The notes under the pieces are model-generated. The model had not been told where the DNA came from. It ran no database searches and saw only the letters and a list, made by a program, of their open reading frames with translations. Source: Solirubrobacterales bacterium (GTDB taxonomy: Bacteria > Actinomycetota > Thermoleophilia > Solirubrobacterales > Solirubrobacteraceae). Taken from it: a stretch of 52,002 nucleotides of DNA. The stretch is taken from NCBI GenBank assembly GCA_025963905.1, contig JAOPZW010000134.1, positions 1 through 52,002 on the forward strand, in the 5' to 3' direction. Both the position numbers and the translations under genes were made by a program. Shown one piece after another: positions 34,006-42,659 of this stretch (the first letter of the stretch is position 1; each line of letters starts with the position of its first letter).

Positions 34006-35216
34006 CCCAGCTGGGGCCGCAGACCGGCCACGCGCTCGACACGCTCAATGAGCCAGTCGTAGGTGTGCATCTCAACGCCAGAGTTCAAGCGCAGGTCGCG
34101 GCGCATCCAGACTGGATCGTTTGCCACGAGATCGCGTCGGCTGATGAGGACCAGTGCGGGCACGCCGGCTTCGATGTCGACGAGCCCGAGGCCCTCGTCC
34201 TCGGGCGCCTTGCGGGCGGCGTCGGGATTCTCGCTGATGTAGTGGCGCCATTGGCGGATCTGGTGCTGGGCGTGGCGGGCCTCCTTGGCCCACTCGCCGT
34301 CGCGCTTGACCGCGCGCACCCGCGGGCTCTCGAGCTCGATCAGTAGCCAGCGGATTCCGCTCGAGTCAGCGTCCGCCATGAAGAAGTCCGCGACGTAGCG
34401 CGCTCCCAACCTGACCTGCGGGCGGACCCAGCGCCCCTGCGCGCCGGTGAGCAGCGATGCCACGACGTACGGGTGGTCTTGGAGGAACAGTTGGATTGGC
34501 TTCTCGTCCTCCGCAGTGTCGACCACGCCGCGCAGCCGATCCACGTCGTGGGTGGTCAGGCAGCGGTCGGCGACGCGCCAGCGACGCAACCGCCGCCAGT
34601 TCACCGCGCTGAGCGTCTCACTGCCGCGCAGGGCCCGGCCACGGGCAGTCGCTTCCTGCTCGGCCAAGCGTCGGACCTTCTGGGCAGCTGGCGAGTTATC
34701 GTCAGCGCGGTAGAGCATCTCGATACGACAGGCCGGGGCGCGGCGCCCTCCCCCGCCACGGAAGTGGACCGTGCCGTCCTCGCCCACCGAGGCGATGATC
34801 CTCTGACGCTCGGACGGTAGCTCGTCGGGTGGCCGCAGCTGATCGCCGTATCGCCACTCGACCACGATGTCCCCGGCAGCTGGCTTGAACGCCGTGAGCG
34901 CCTCGAGTGCGCGCCGAGCCAGCAGGACGTCGATCCAAGCGCTGGCCGTGGCCCGAGTCACGGGTGTCGGATCGTCGCGCCGCGACCAGGCGGCAAGGTC
35001 CGCGAGGTACTCAGTCTGCTGGACGGAGGGCAAGGAGGTCGGATCGCCGATGAGTTTTCCGAGGTGGTCGCGTAGTTGCGCGGCCGCGACGAGTGCGGGG
35101 GTCCTGGCACGGAGCGTCAGTCCAACCTTGCGGGCAAACGCGCGCTGTTCGGTAGTGACGGGAATGAGTCGGGCGCGCAGTGCCGCAGCGGGCTGGCGCC
35201 AGTCAGTGGAACTCAT
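34002..35216 (-). CDS. Shedu-like (DUF4263) nuclease
   Basis: The product is 404 aa. The C-terminal half shows the Shedu/DUF4263 pattern: EKPIQLFLQDHPYVVASLL, QVRLGARYVADFFMADAD (Asp277), RWLLIELESPR (Glu294), HAQHQIRQWRHYI (Gln319), and late VPALVLISRRDLV and VEMHTYDWLIERV. The PD-(D/E)XK core normally carries ELKxP; here the Lys is Glu296, so the metal site may be altered or supplied by another residue. Residues 1-230 are variable, as in Shedu proteins, whose N-termini sense invaders. Shedu acts alone as an anti-phage nuclease. It is convergent with the operon at 30,547, so it is probably a separate unit. Confidence 0.7.
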   Translation of the reverse strand: MSSTDWRQPAAALRARLIPVTTEQRAFARKVGLTLRARTPALVAAAQLRDHLGKLIGDPTSLPSVQQTEYLADLAAWSRRDDPTPVTRATASAWIDVLLARRALEALTAFKPAAGDIVVEWRYGDQLRPPDELPSERQRIIASVGEDGTVHFRGGGGRRAPACRIEMLYRADDNSPAAQKVRRLAEQEATARGRALRGSETLSAVNWRRLRRWRVADRCLTTHDVDRLRGVVDTAEDEKPIQLFLQDHPYVVASLLTGAQGRWVRPQVRLGARYVADFFMADADSSGIRWLLIELESPRVRAVKRDGEWAKEARHAQHQIRQWRHYISENPDAARKAPEDEGLGLVDIEAGVPALVLISRRDLVANDPVWMRRDLRLNSGVEMHTYDWLIERVERVAGLRPQLG

Positions 35217-35354
35217 CGTGTTCCGGTAGGCGCTCGGTAACGAACATGCCGCAGAGTCTGACTGCCACCGCCAGCGAGCAGGAGTGAGCGTCGGGCGCCT
35301 GGGCGCTGGATCGCTGAAGCCGACCCAGGTGCTCGCCGCGGCAGACCGATGCCG

Positions 35355-35758
35355 CGACCGAGCAGCGTGTCTGTGCCGAGCGCCGCCGCACCGGCTGGGG
35401 GCCGCGATTGATCGCCGGCGCCACCGGCGTGCCCCATTCGACCGTGCATGCGGTGCTGCGCCGCCACGGCCTCTCCCGCGCCGCTGCGGCGCCCAAGGCG
35501 GCGTTCTGTCGCTACGAGTGGCCCTGCCCCGGCGACCTGCTGCACATGGACGTCAAGCGCTATCCGCGCTTCGCGCGCCCGGGGCACGCGGTCACCGGCG
35601 ATCGCACCAAGACCGCCGCCGAGAAGCGCAACGCGCTCGGCCACGGCTACTTCCACGCCGTCGTCGACGACCACAGCCGCCTGGCCTACGGCGAGCTGCT
35701 CGACGACGAGCGCGCCACGACGGTCACCGCGTTCGTCGAGCGCGCCAGGGTAGAACAC
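35355..35758 (+). pseudogene. IS481-type transposase fragment interrupted by IS630
   Basis: One frame reads ERRRTGWGPRLIAGATGVPH, STVHAVLRRHGLSRAAAAPK, DLLHMDVKRYPRFARPGH, RNALGHGYFHAVVDDHSRLA and YGELLDDERATTVTAFVERA. This is the helix-turn-helix and first DDE block of IS481 transposases (DVKxxP, VDDHSRLAY). Coding stops at 35,758, exactly where the IS630 repeat begins. No C-terminal part resumes beyond the nested elements, so the fragment was probably already incomplete. Confidence 0.75.
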
Positions 35759-36952
35759 CTAGTGCTCCGTCTCGGAAGTTCTCACCTGGAACTGCATCGG
35801 TCAGGCGGCGATCTGGCGGCGCTGTTCGAGGTCGGCGAGCCGTTGGTCGCGGTGGGCGCCGTTGCGGTCGGTGATGTGACGCGCCAGCGCGTGGTTGAAG
35901 GCGTCCCAGTCCAGGTAGTCGGAGTTCTTGACGACAAACTCGCTGATCGGCAGGAAGTGGCACTCGACACGGTTGAGGTAGCTGGCGTAGGTCGGGGTCG
36001 GGACCAGCTCGATGTTGTGGGCCTCGGCGAACGCGCGGATGTCCGGGGTCCAGTTGGCGGACAGGTTGTCCTGGATCCAATAGATGCGCAGCCGCTTGGG
36101 ATAGCAGGCGCGGATCTGGCGCAGGAAGGCGAGGTTGTCGCTGCCGCGTCGGCGGGCCTTGAGCCGGGTGCGCAGCCGGTCGGCGTGAACGTCGTAGGCG
36201 CCGAAGACGTAACGGGTGCCGTGACGGCGGTTGAACGTCGCGCGCTGCCGCTCGGGCCGCTTGCGCTTGGCCCAGCCGCTGCCGGCGTGCGGGCGCAGGC
36301 TGATCGGCCCCATCTGGTCGAAGCTGATCACGACCCCGTTCTCAGGGGCCTGCTGGTAGAGCGCGATCACGCGGGCGGCCTTGGTCTCGTAGTCGGGATC
36401 GGGGCTGGCCTTCCAGGTGCGGGTGCGCTGAAACGACAGGCCGGCCGCGCCCAAGACACGCCCCAGGTGCGCTGGCGAGATCTCAACGATCTCCTTCTCG
36501 CGCAGATACCTGGCCAGCCGCTTGAGCGACCAGCGCGTGGCCGGGACGCCGAGTGTGTCGGGACGGGCGCCGGCCACCGCGATGATCCGAGCGCGCTGCT
36601 CGTCGGTGATCCGGCGGGGCCGCCCGCCCCGCTGCTCAGGGTCCAGCGAGCTGAACCCCCGCTCGTTGAACGCGTGGATGACCTTGCGCACATGCGACTC
36701 GTCGGTCCCCACGAGCGTGGCGATCTGCGAAACCGGCATCCGCGTCGCCGAGGCCCACACGATCAGCGCGCGCTCGCGCTTGGCCTCCGAGGCGGCCTTG
36801 CGCGACAGGCGCTTGAGCCGGTTGCCCTCCTCGGGCGACAGCGGCCTGACGAACACCGACGGCGGACGCATCCACACCTCCAAGCCAGGGATGCGTCCAG
36901 GTTCGACATCGGCCAGCACTTTCCGGTCGATCGATACGAGACGGAGCACTAG
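35759..36952 (-). mobile_element. IS630-family insertion sequence (complete)
   Basis: The element is about 1.19 kb, bounded by perfect 16-bp inverted repeats: CTAGTGCTCCGTCTCG at 35,759-35,774 and its complement at 36,937-36,952. The TA inside each terminal CTAG fits the TA target duplication of IS630/Tc1-mariner elements. One transposase gene fills it. The right end is itself the target of the IS982-type element. Confidence 0.85.
35801..36871 (-). CDS. IS630-family transposase
   Basis: The product is 356 aa from ATG 36,871; an in-frame GTG further up lies inside the repeat. The N-terminal helix-turn-helix reads PVSQIATLVGTDESHVRKVI, then HAFNERGFSSLDPEQRGGRP. The DDE catalytic segments are VISFDQMG, IYWIQDNLSANWTP and TYASYLNRVECHFLPI, giving the Asp-Asp-Glu triad of the IS630/Tc1 superfamily. 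The frame is open throughout, so the transposase could be active, unlike most IS genes in this window. Confidence 0.9.
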   Translation of the reverse strand: MRPPSVFVRPLSPEEGNRLKRLSRKAASEAKRERALIVWASATRMPVSQIATLVGTDESHVRKVIHAFNERGFSSLDPEQRGGRPRRITDEQRARIIAVAGARPDTLGVPATRWSLKRLARYLREKEIVEISPAHLGRVLGAAGLSFQRTRTWKASPDPDYETKAARVIALYQQAPENGVVISFDQMGPISLRPHAGSGWAKRKRPERQRATFNRRHGTRYVFGAYDVHADRLRTRLKARRRGSDNLAFLRQIRACYPKRLRIYWIQDNLSANWTPDIRAFAEAHNIELVPTPTYASYLNRVECHFLPISEFVVKNSDYLDWDAFNHALARHITDRNGAHRDQRLADLEQRRQIAA

Positions 36953-37938
36953 ATGGTTGATTCCGAATCAGTGGCCGTAGGCGGCGAAGTGCCGCCCGGG
37001 GTCACCGATTTGTTGGTTGTGGACGAGGCCTGCTGCGAGGGCCAGGAGTCTGAGCGCGATGCGGGTGCAGAGGCCCTCGATCGTGCGTCCGCCGTGGGCT
37101 TCGAGGGTGAGCTGTCCTTTGCAGGTCCAGAACACCGATTCGATCCACTGGCGCACGGCCCCGAGGGATCCGTGGCGGCGCGGCTCGTTCTTGCGGTCGG
37201 GGCGCAGGAAGCGTGCGCCCATGGCGTTGATGATGTGCTCGAACTCTTCGCCGGCGAAGCCCTTGTCGGCCATGACGGTGTAGCCGTCAAGATCGACTCG
37301 TCTGAGCATCTCGGCGGCGACGACACGCTCGCCGATGTTCGCGGCGGCCAACTCGAACGCGATCGGCATGCCGTCCGGCGCACACAGCAGATAGAGCCGG
37401 AACCCCCAGAAATGGCGGCTATGAGACCCACACCAGCCATAGCCGGCCTGGCCGGCAAGCTCGCTGCGCCGCGCGGTCTGGCGCGACTGGCCGCAGGGCA
37501 CCGGGGTGCTGTCGAGCAGCCTGAGTCCGTCGCAGAACGACGGCGAGCTGGCGGCCAGATGGGAGAGCACCCTGGCGATCGTTGGCGCCAGCCCACGCAT
37601 CCGCTTGTTGTAGCCGGGCTGCTTGGGCAAGTACGGGAACAGGTGCCGCAGCCGCCAGTGCGCGAACGCGAGGAACTTCCGGTCGTTGGGGACACCGAGA
37701 AACATCTGGGCGACGGCCAGAGCGATGAGTTCGGCATCAGTGATCTGAGGTGGACGCCCTGGTCCTTGCCGCTTGGGCAGGAGATCGTCCACGCGCACGT
37801 AAAGTGCGCTGACGAGGGCGTCGAGGTCGGCGTGCACGAGGCCTCCACGGTCGACGTTGCGATAAGCAACGCCTCCTTCGGCGCCCTCGTTATGTCCCCT
37901 CGCGCGAGCCTGCCTCGCCCGAATACGGAATCAACCAT
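36953..37938 (-). mobile_element. IS982-type insertion sequence inserted at the IS630 end
   Basis: Perfect 13-bp terminal inverted repeats, ATGGTTGATTCCG at 36,953-36,965 and its complement at 37,926-37,938, enclose one transposase gene. CTAG flanks both sides (36,949-36,952 and 37,939-37,942), a probable 4-bp target duplication. The left CTAG is the terminal tetranucleotide of the IS630, so this element inserted second. Confidence 0.8.
36968..37837 (-). CDS. IS982-family transposase
   Basis: The product is 289 aa, an intact frame. The family pattern is clear: HADLDALVSALYVRVDDLLP, GRPPQITDAELIALAVAQM, LRHLFPYLPKQPGYNKRM, LLDSTPVPCGQSRQTARRS, YGWCGSHSRHFWGFRLYLL, YTVMADKGFAGEEFE, and WIESVFWTCKGQL. 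The DDE residues lie in LLDSTP, MADKGF and IESVFW. It may be active. Confidence 0.85.
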   Translation of the reverse strand: MHADLDALVSALYVRVDDLLPKRQGPGRPPQITDAELIALAVAQMFLGVPNDRKFLAFAHWRLRHLFPYLPKQPGYNKRMRGLAPTIARVLSHLAASSPSFCDGLRLLDSTPVPCGQSRQTARRSELAGQAGYGWCGSHSRHFWGFRLYLLCAPDGMPIAFELAAANIGERVVAAEMLRRVDLDGYTVMADKGFAGEEFEHIINAMGARFLRPDRKNEPRRHGSLGAVRQWIESVFWTCKGQLTLEAHGGRTIEGLCTRIALRLLALAAGLVHNQQIGDPGRHFAAYGH

Positions 37939-37942
37939 CTAG

Positions 37943-38313
37943 TCGCCAGTCACGGCGGCCCCGTCGTGGCGCTCCCACCCACGCTTCATCTGCAGGCACG
38001 GAAGTAGCTCGTAGAACGTTGAGTCGTGCATCGCGGGCACATGCTGGGGTGGCCACGCTCGCGTGAAGCTCCGGCGATGGCGCAAAGTCTTCGATCCACA
38101 CGCTTCGCGGCCGGATGTCGTTGCGTGCCCAACCGCGCATCGGATAGATCCAGCTTCCCGAGCTTGTCGAGCGTGCCGGTTTGAGGTCGCGAGCGTGAGG
38201 CTCAGCGCCTGCTGCAGGTAGACGCACCGGCGGCGAGCGTATAGGGTCGCCTCGAGGCTGGCTTGTCCTCGCGACTCGGTCCAAGCAATCTCCTGGGGAG
38301 GAGTAGCAACACC
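37943..38313. other. Intergenic region
   Basis: About 370 bases lie between the IS982-type element and the propeller/Vps62 gene. I see no credible gene or RNA. It should contain the promoter of the downstream gene, whose ribosome site GGGGAGGAG is at about 38,295. Confidence 0.4.
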
Positions 38314-40599
38314 ATGCGTACACGACGTAGGCCGACGCGCCCGTTAGCCCAGCGGACGGCACGGCTGGGGGTCTTGACTGCGGTTCTACTGCCCTTCGCG
38401 ATCCCAGCGATCGCCTCGGCAGCTGTGAGCATGGTTTACGTGAGTTACTCTCAGTCCGACGGGATGCAGCTCTGGCGCGCGGATGAGCTTGGCGAAAACC
38501 GGTATCGCGTTGACTTGGGGCTCCCAGACGTGGGAGAGCCGACTCTGTCGCCGAATGGTTCACAGGTTGCGTTTCAGTCAGGTAATGACATCGTGGTCAC
38601 GCGTATCGACGGAACCAACAGACGAACCGTGGTCGCTGGTGTTCCTTCGAGTATCTGGTGGGACCAACCTAGCTGCTTTCCCGATGGGTCCCTACTCATC
38701 ACGAAGCGAGAGGTGCCGCTGGGGGCCCCGAGCGGAACCTCTGAAGAGAGCCTGTGGCGCGTCAACGCAGACGGTACGGGGCTGCATCAGATTGTGGCTT
38801 GGGGTGGCCCTGTCGACGCGACTCACGCCCTTGCAGGGCCCGACCAGGCTGATGGAACGGTTTCCCCGGATGGGTCTCAGATTAGCTTTGTATCCGGCCG
38901 CGCTCCCGATGGGACGTCAACGAATGCGCCGACCGTCTGGCTCGCCGGCGCGGATGGAAGTGCTCCCCGCCAGCTGACGACCGCGCCGGGGCCCTACCCC
39001 GCCGGCGCCAACGGTGAGCCGGAGTACGCGGCGGCAAGAGACCCGTCGTTCTCCTCCGATGGGCAGAGCATCGTTTATAGCCGGTTAGACTGGAAGCACC
39101 ACCCAGAGCTTGACGATCCCAACAATCCTCCGGGGTGGCCACCAGTCTACCGATTTGACTGGGATCTGTTTACCGTATCGACCACCGGCTTGCAGTACCA
39201 GCAGCTGACCCGTAGCCCTAATCAAGACGAGGGATACCCGGACTGGTCCCACACGGCTCAAATCGTGTTCAGCTCTTGGCCCACTTACAGCAGCTACGAG
39301 GCCGAGGTCCACGAAATCCTCGCGTCAGGCACCAGCGAAACCGTCGTGCTCAAGCAGGGCGGGACGGCATTCTATTACCCAGCCTTCGGCGTGACGGCGC
39401 CCTTGCCAGACGCCGAACTGCTCAAACAACACAGACCGTACCTGAAGTACGACAAATTCGAGAGCTTCTACGCCGACAGCCCAGGGATAATTACCGACAG
39501 CTACGTACCGGGCAAGACCGGGCATTCTAATTATCTCAAGACCGCGGCGGGCAAGACGTTGGCGGCGTCCGACCCGGCACTTCGATTTGCCGACCTCAAC
39601 CTGGGCTACCTCGGGCAGCCGTATGTTGGTGGTGGTGTCAGCGCCAAGACTGATCTCATCGACGAGTCGAATACGACGTCGACTGAGTACGTCGATGACG
39701 CTTTGAGAATGCATTCCCAGACCGCCTACGCCAACCAGGTAGAAGGCCGAGTGGTCAGTTACCCGGACGGGTCGAAGGTCTTGCAGTACTGGCTGTTCTA
39801 TTACTACAACCCTAAGACGTATCTTACGGTCGGGGCTCACGAGGGTGACTGGGAGATGGTGCAGGTCCACCTCGATCCGGATCAGGTGCCAACTCGAGCG
39901 ACGTACTCTCAGCATGATCACGGCGAACGATGCGATTGGGTGCATGTGCAACGCACCGTCGGTGGACAGCCGATCGCGTACGTCGCCGACGGGTCGCACG
40001 CAAACTACTTCAGTTCGGGCTATCACTTCAATGGGTTCGACAACGACAATTCGGGGGGGGACGGCCCGGCCGTGTCATCGCCTGGCGTGAACAACGTCAC
40101 CACCCCCCCGAACTACATCCTTTGGCCCGGTGTCTGGGGTGGCAGCGCAAGCAGCCCGCCGGGTCCGGCGGGCCAGACGAGCAAATGGAATGACCCAGTC
40201 GGCTGGAGCGGAGGGTACGGCTGTTCCGAGGGGCAGACACCCGCGCCGACGCGATCGGTGTCGCGCCGTCAGAGCGACGGTGTCGAACGCCGGTTTGGGG
40301 CATCACCCCGTCGCCCGGCGCTGCCACGAGTGCGCGTGGAGAGATCCGGACGCGTGGTCAGGATCGATTATCAGTTTGGTCGCCCGCCTCGTGTGGGTGG
40401 GCGGGCGCCTTGGTTGCTCCTAACCAGCGTGCCAAGCAAATACGAGGGTGGGCCGCCCCGCACCGTCCGCACCGTCGTCAGTCATGACAGCGGAACGGTT
40501 CGCCAGGTAGCCGCGTCAGAAGGGCCGGTCCGGCTCAGGTACGTGGTCGTTGGGAAGGCGGGGAACCGGAGCGCGGTGCGTAGCACGCTGCTGCCCTAG
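38314..40599 (+). CDS. Secreted TolB-like propeller / Vps62-type fusion protein
   Basis: The product is 761 aa. The signal peptide is LGVLTAVLLPFAIPAIASAA. Residues about 30-340 carry WD40/TolB-like propeller units (PTLSPNGSQVAFQSGNDIVV, GTVSPDGSQISFVSGRAPDG, DPSFSSDGQSIVYSRLD, YPDWSHTAQIVFSSW). From about 365 a Vps62-like (DUF946) domain begins: YLKYDKFESFYADSPG, then LQYWLFYYYNP, VGAHEGDWEMVQVHLD, YSQHDHGERCDWVHV, and VADGSHANYFSSGYH, with conserved Asp/His. A Ser/Arg linker precedes a final beta module (VRVERSGRVVRIDYQF). Pairing a propeller with Vps62 in a secreted bacterial protein is uncommon; a membrane- or glycan-directed activity is possible. The frame is intact. Confidence 0.8.
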   Translation: MRTRRRPTRPLAQRTARLGVLTAVLLPFAIPAIASAAVSMVYVSYSQSDGMQLWRADELGENRYRVDLGLPDVGEPTLSPNGSQVAFQSGNDIVVTRIDGTNRRTVVAGVPSSIWWDQPSCFPDGSLLITKREVPLGAPSGTSEESLWRVNADGTGLHQIVAWGGPVDATHALAGPDQADGTVSPDGSQISFVSGRAPDGTSTNAPTVWLAGADGSAPRQLTTAPGPYPAGANGEPEYAAARDPSFSSDGQSIVYSRLDWKHHPELDDPNNPPGWPPVYRFDWDLFTVSTTGLQYQQLTRSPNQDEGYPDWSHTAQIVFSSWPTYSSYEAEVHEILASGTSETVVLKQGGTAFYYPAFGVTAPLPDAELLKQHRPYLKYDKFESFYADSPGIITDSYVPGKTGHSNYLKTAAGKTLAASDPALRFADLNLGYLGQPYVGGGVSAKTDLIDESNTTSTEYVDDALRMHSQTAYANQVEGRVVSYPDGSKVLQYWLFYYYNPKTYLTVGAHEGDWEMVQVHLDPDQVPTRATYSQHDHGERCDWVHVQRTVGGQPIAYVADGSHANYFSSGYHFNGFDNDNSGGDGPAVSSPGVNNVTTPPNYILWPGVWGGSASSPPGPAGQTSKWNDPVGWSGGYGCSEGQTPAPTRSVSRRQSDGVERRFGASPRRPALPRVRVERSGRVVRIDYQFGRPPRVGGRAPWLLLTSVPSKYEGGPPRTVRTVVSHDSGTVRQVAASEGPVRLRYVVVGKAGNRSAVRSTLLP

Positions 40600-40649
40600 A
40601 CAGATAGTGCGTATCCGGTTCGGTCAGGTCGTGGCTCTACGGTGCGGCG

Positions 40650-41592
40650 ATGGGTCGGCCAGACTCCCCGCGATCGATCATCGAGTTCCAAGACCGTTTC
40701 GCTTCGGAGGCCGCGTGCCTGGAGTACCTCGCGGCGTGCCGCTGGCCTGACGGGTTCGTGTGCCCCGGCTGCCGGACGTCAGGCGTGGGTGCTGGAGCGC
40801 CGGCATCTGTGGCAGTGCGCGGGTTGTGCGCTGCAGACGTCGGTGACGGCCGGGACGGTGATGCACGCCACGCGCACGCCGTTGCGGACGTGGTTCTGGG
40901 CGGCCTATCTGCTGCTACGCATCATCCGGGGATCTCGGCCAAGCAGCTACAGCGCCGGCTCGCTGTGTCGCGCTATGAGACCGCGTGGCTGATCTTGCAG
41001 AAGCTCAGGCGCGCGATGATCGCGCCCGAGCGCGGCTTGCTGAGCGGCGAGGTCGAGATCGACGAGTTCTTCCTCGGAGGCCATGAAGACGGGCTCAAAG
41101 GCGGCCGCCAGCACGGCAAGAAGGCGCTGATCGGCGCCGCGATCGAGGTCCGCGGCCAGGGCTCTGGACGCCTAGGACTGCAGGTCCTGCGCAACTCTCG
41201 CGCGGTCACGCTGGAAGCGTTCACGAAGGCGACGACCGCCACCGGCGCAGTCGCGCACACCGACGGCCTGTTCTCCTACAACGGCCTGCGAAAGCTCGGC
41301 TACGAGCACCGGCCGCGCAAGGTCGCGACCGTCGCCGACGACGAGCAGCTCCTGCCGCGCGTGCATCGCGCGATCTCCAGGCCTCAAGGCCTGGATGCAC
41401 GGAACCCACCGCGCCGTCTCATCCGAGCACCTGCCCGTCTACCTCGACGAATACGTCTTCCGACACAACCGCCGCGGCACGCCGATGGCCGCCTTCCAGA
41501 CCCTGCTCGGGCTCAGCGCCCTACACGACCCCACGACCTACGCCCAGATCACCGATCACACAAGGCAGCCTGGCCAACCGGATGCGCACTAG
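40650..41592 (+). pseudogene. IS1595-type transposase, frameshifted
   Basis: The N-terminus is ISXO2-like with zinc-ribbon cysteines: EYLAACRWPDGFVCPGC, then in another frame RRHLWQCAGCALQTSVTAGT and RTPLRTWFWAAYLLL. The frame then returns (GISAKQLQRRLAVSRYETAW, GEVEIDEFFLGGHEDG, RQHGKKALIGAAIEVRG, VAHTDGLFSYNGL). A last change gives AWMHGTHRAVSSEHLPVYLD, then EYVFRHNRR and a stop. The DDE/N core (VEID, HTDG, H) is present, but three frame changes make it inactive as written. Terminal repeats were not found. Confidence 0.75.
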
Positions 41593-42038
41593 ACAGGTTG
41601 CGTCACTGGCCCGTTGGAGCGGGTGCGAAGGCCAGCGGCTTGCCGTCTCGTGCGCTGTCGCGGCTAGTACCGACTGGCGGGCGTACCGGCAGTGTTAGTA
41701 CGCGCGCTCCGGTTTCCCGGGTGCCCTCTCTCGGCGAGCGCGCTCGTGGTCCGCTGCACAACGCGCTGTGCCGCTCGTGGTGGTGCGGCCGGTGTTGGCG
41801 CCATCGTCGCCGGCTGTCAGCCACCGTTTCGACGTACGCGACACTCGGTCGCCCGGGGTCGAGGGTGGTCGCGGCGCACTGGCCGTTGGCGCAACTCTGT
41901 GGTCACTGCGCCCTGCATCTGGCGGAGGACGTTGCGTGCCCGATGCGGTGTTCCCGACCGGACTCGCAGAGAGAAGACCGCTTCGGCGTCCTCGAAACGG
42001 CCTGTCGTGCCGATACGTGTTCGGCTACATTGGCTGCC
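41593..42038. other. Region without recognisable gene
   Basis: About 450 bases contain only Arg/Ser-rich shadow frames in every phase. There is no repeat, RNA or regulatory signal I can support. It is probably debris beside the IS1595-type element. Confidence 0.35.
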
Positions 42039-42338
42039 GTGGTCGAGTTTGTGATGGTCCTACTGTTCCTTGTGCTCCCTGCGGCGCTTGGCTTCGTCAA
42101 CGGACGTCCCCTTGTTCTACTGGTGCCTGTAGCGCTTGTGGCGGTGCTGGTCGCCATCACGCTTCCCGATGCCTTGACTCCGGCGCCTGCAGGCTACCGA
42201 GAGCCGAATATCCGGACCATCTATCTGGTGTTCGGATTGGTTCTCGGAGGGGCTGGCTTCTTGCTGTGCCTTATCGGAATTCGGCGCCGAAGTCGCCGCG
42301 AGTCGAAAGGTCCCACCGTCTCCAAACCTGATCGCTGA
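42039..42338 (+). CDS. Small membrane protein (about 99 aa)
   Basis: The product starts at GTG 42,039 (or ATG 42,054). Three hydrophobic segments are visible: VMVLLFLVLPAALGFVNG, PLVLLVPVALVAVLVAITL and IRTIYLVFGLVLGGAGFLL, then a basic tail (RRRSRRESKGPTVSKPDR). No family is recognised. It stands alone between IS remnants. Confidence 0.5.
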   Translation: MVEFVMVLLFLVLPAALGFVNGRPLVLLVPVALVAVLVAITLPDALTPAPAGYREPNIRTIYLVFGLVLGGAGFLLCLIGIRRRSRRESKGPTVSKPDR

Positions 42339-42377
42339 CCGCTAACGACGCGCACCGCGCGGCGTGCACGAGCGGCG

Positions 42378-42659
42378 GTGACGGGGCGCGCTGGAACACC
42401 GCTGATCATCGGCTTCTTCGCCTTCGGCGCGCTCACGGCTAGGAATGGCTTCGACCGCGGGCTCTTCGTCACCGGCATCGGCTTCGTGCGCGAGCTTGAC
42501 GAGCTGCGGGACGAGTTCGCTTCTCTGCGGGCACCGTTCGACCGGCTCAACGTGCGGTGGCAAGGCCGTCGACGGCCGCTGGCGCGCAGGCGTCGTAGAC
42601 ACCGAGCTTTGATGGCTACCGTCAGCGCACCAGGACCCAGGGACGGGTCTGTCCGGTGA
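42378..42659 (+). pseudogene. Unidentified coding remnant cut by IS256
   Basis: One frame looks like protein (PLIIGFFAFGALTARNGFD, FVRELDELRDEFASLRAPFD) and runs directly into the left inverted repeat of the IS256 element at 42,645. Its opposite strand shows only Ser/Lys/Pro-rich nonsense, which favours this strand. No function or start is assigned. Confidence 0.25.

Noticed and set aside
35408-36952. 514-codon plus-strand frame
   Set aside because: It is a chance fusion of the IS481 fragment with the antisense of the IS630 transposase.
36953-37942. 329-codon plus-strand frame spanning the IS982-type element
   Set aside because: It begins and ends within the terminal inverted repeats and is antisense to a well-matched transposase.
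37931-38563. 210-codon minus-strand frame
   Set aside because: It overlaps the signal-peptide region of the propeller/Vps62 gene and has an Arg/Ser/Pro-rich product with no domain.
40377-40410. GC-rich hairpin CGCCCGCC ... GGCGGGCG
   Set aside because: It lies inside the propeller/Vps62 coding sequence with no T-run, so it is not called a terminator.
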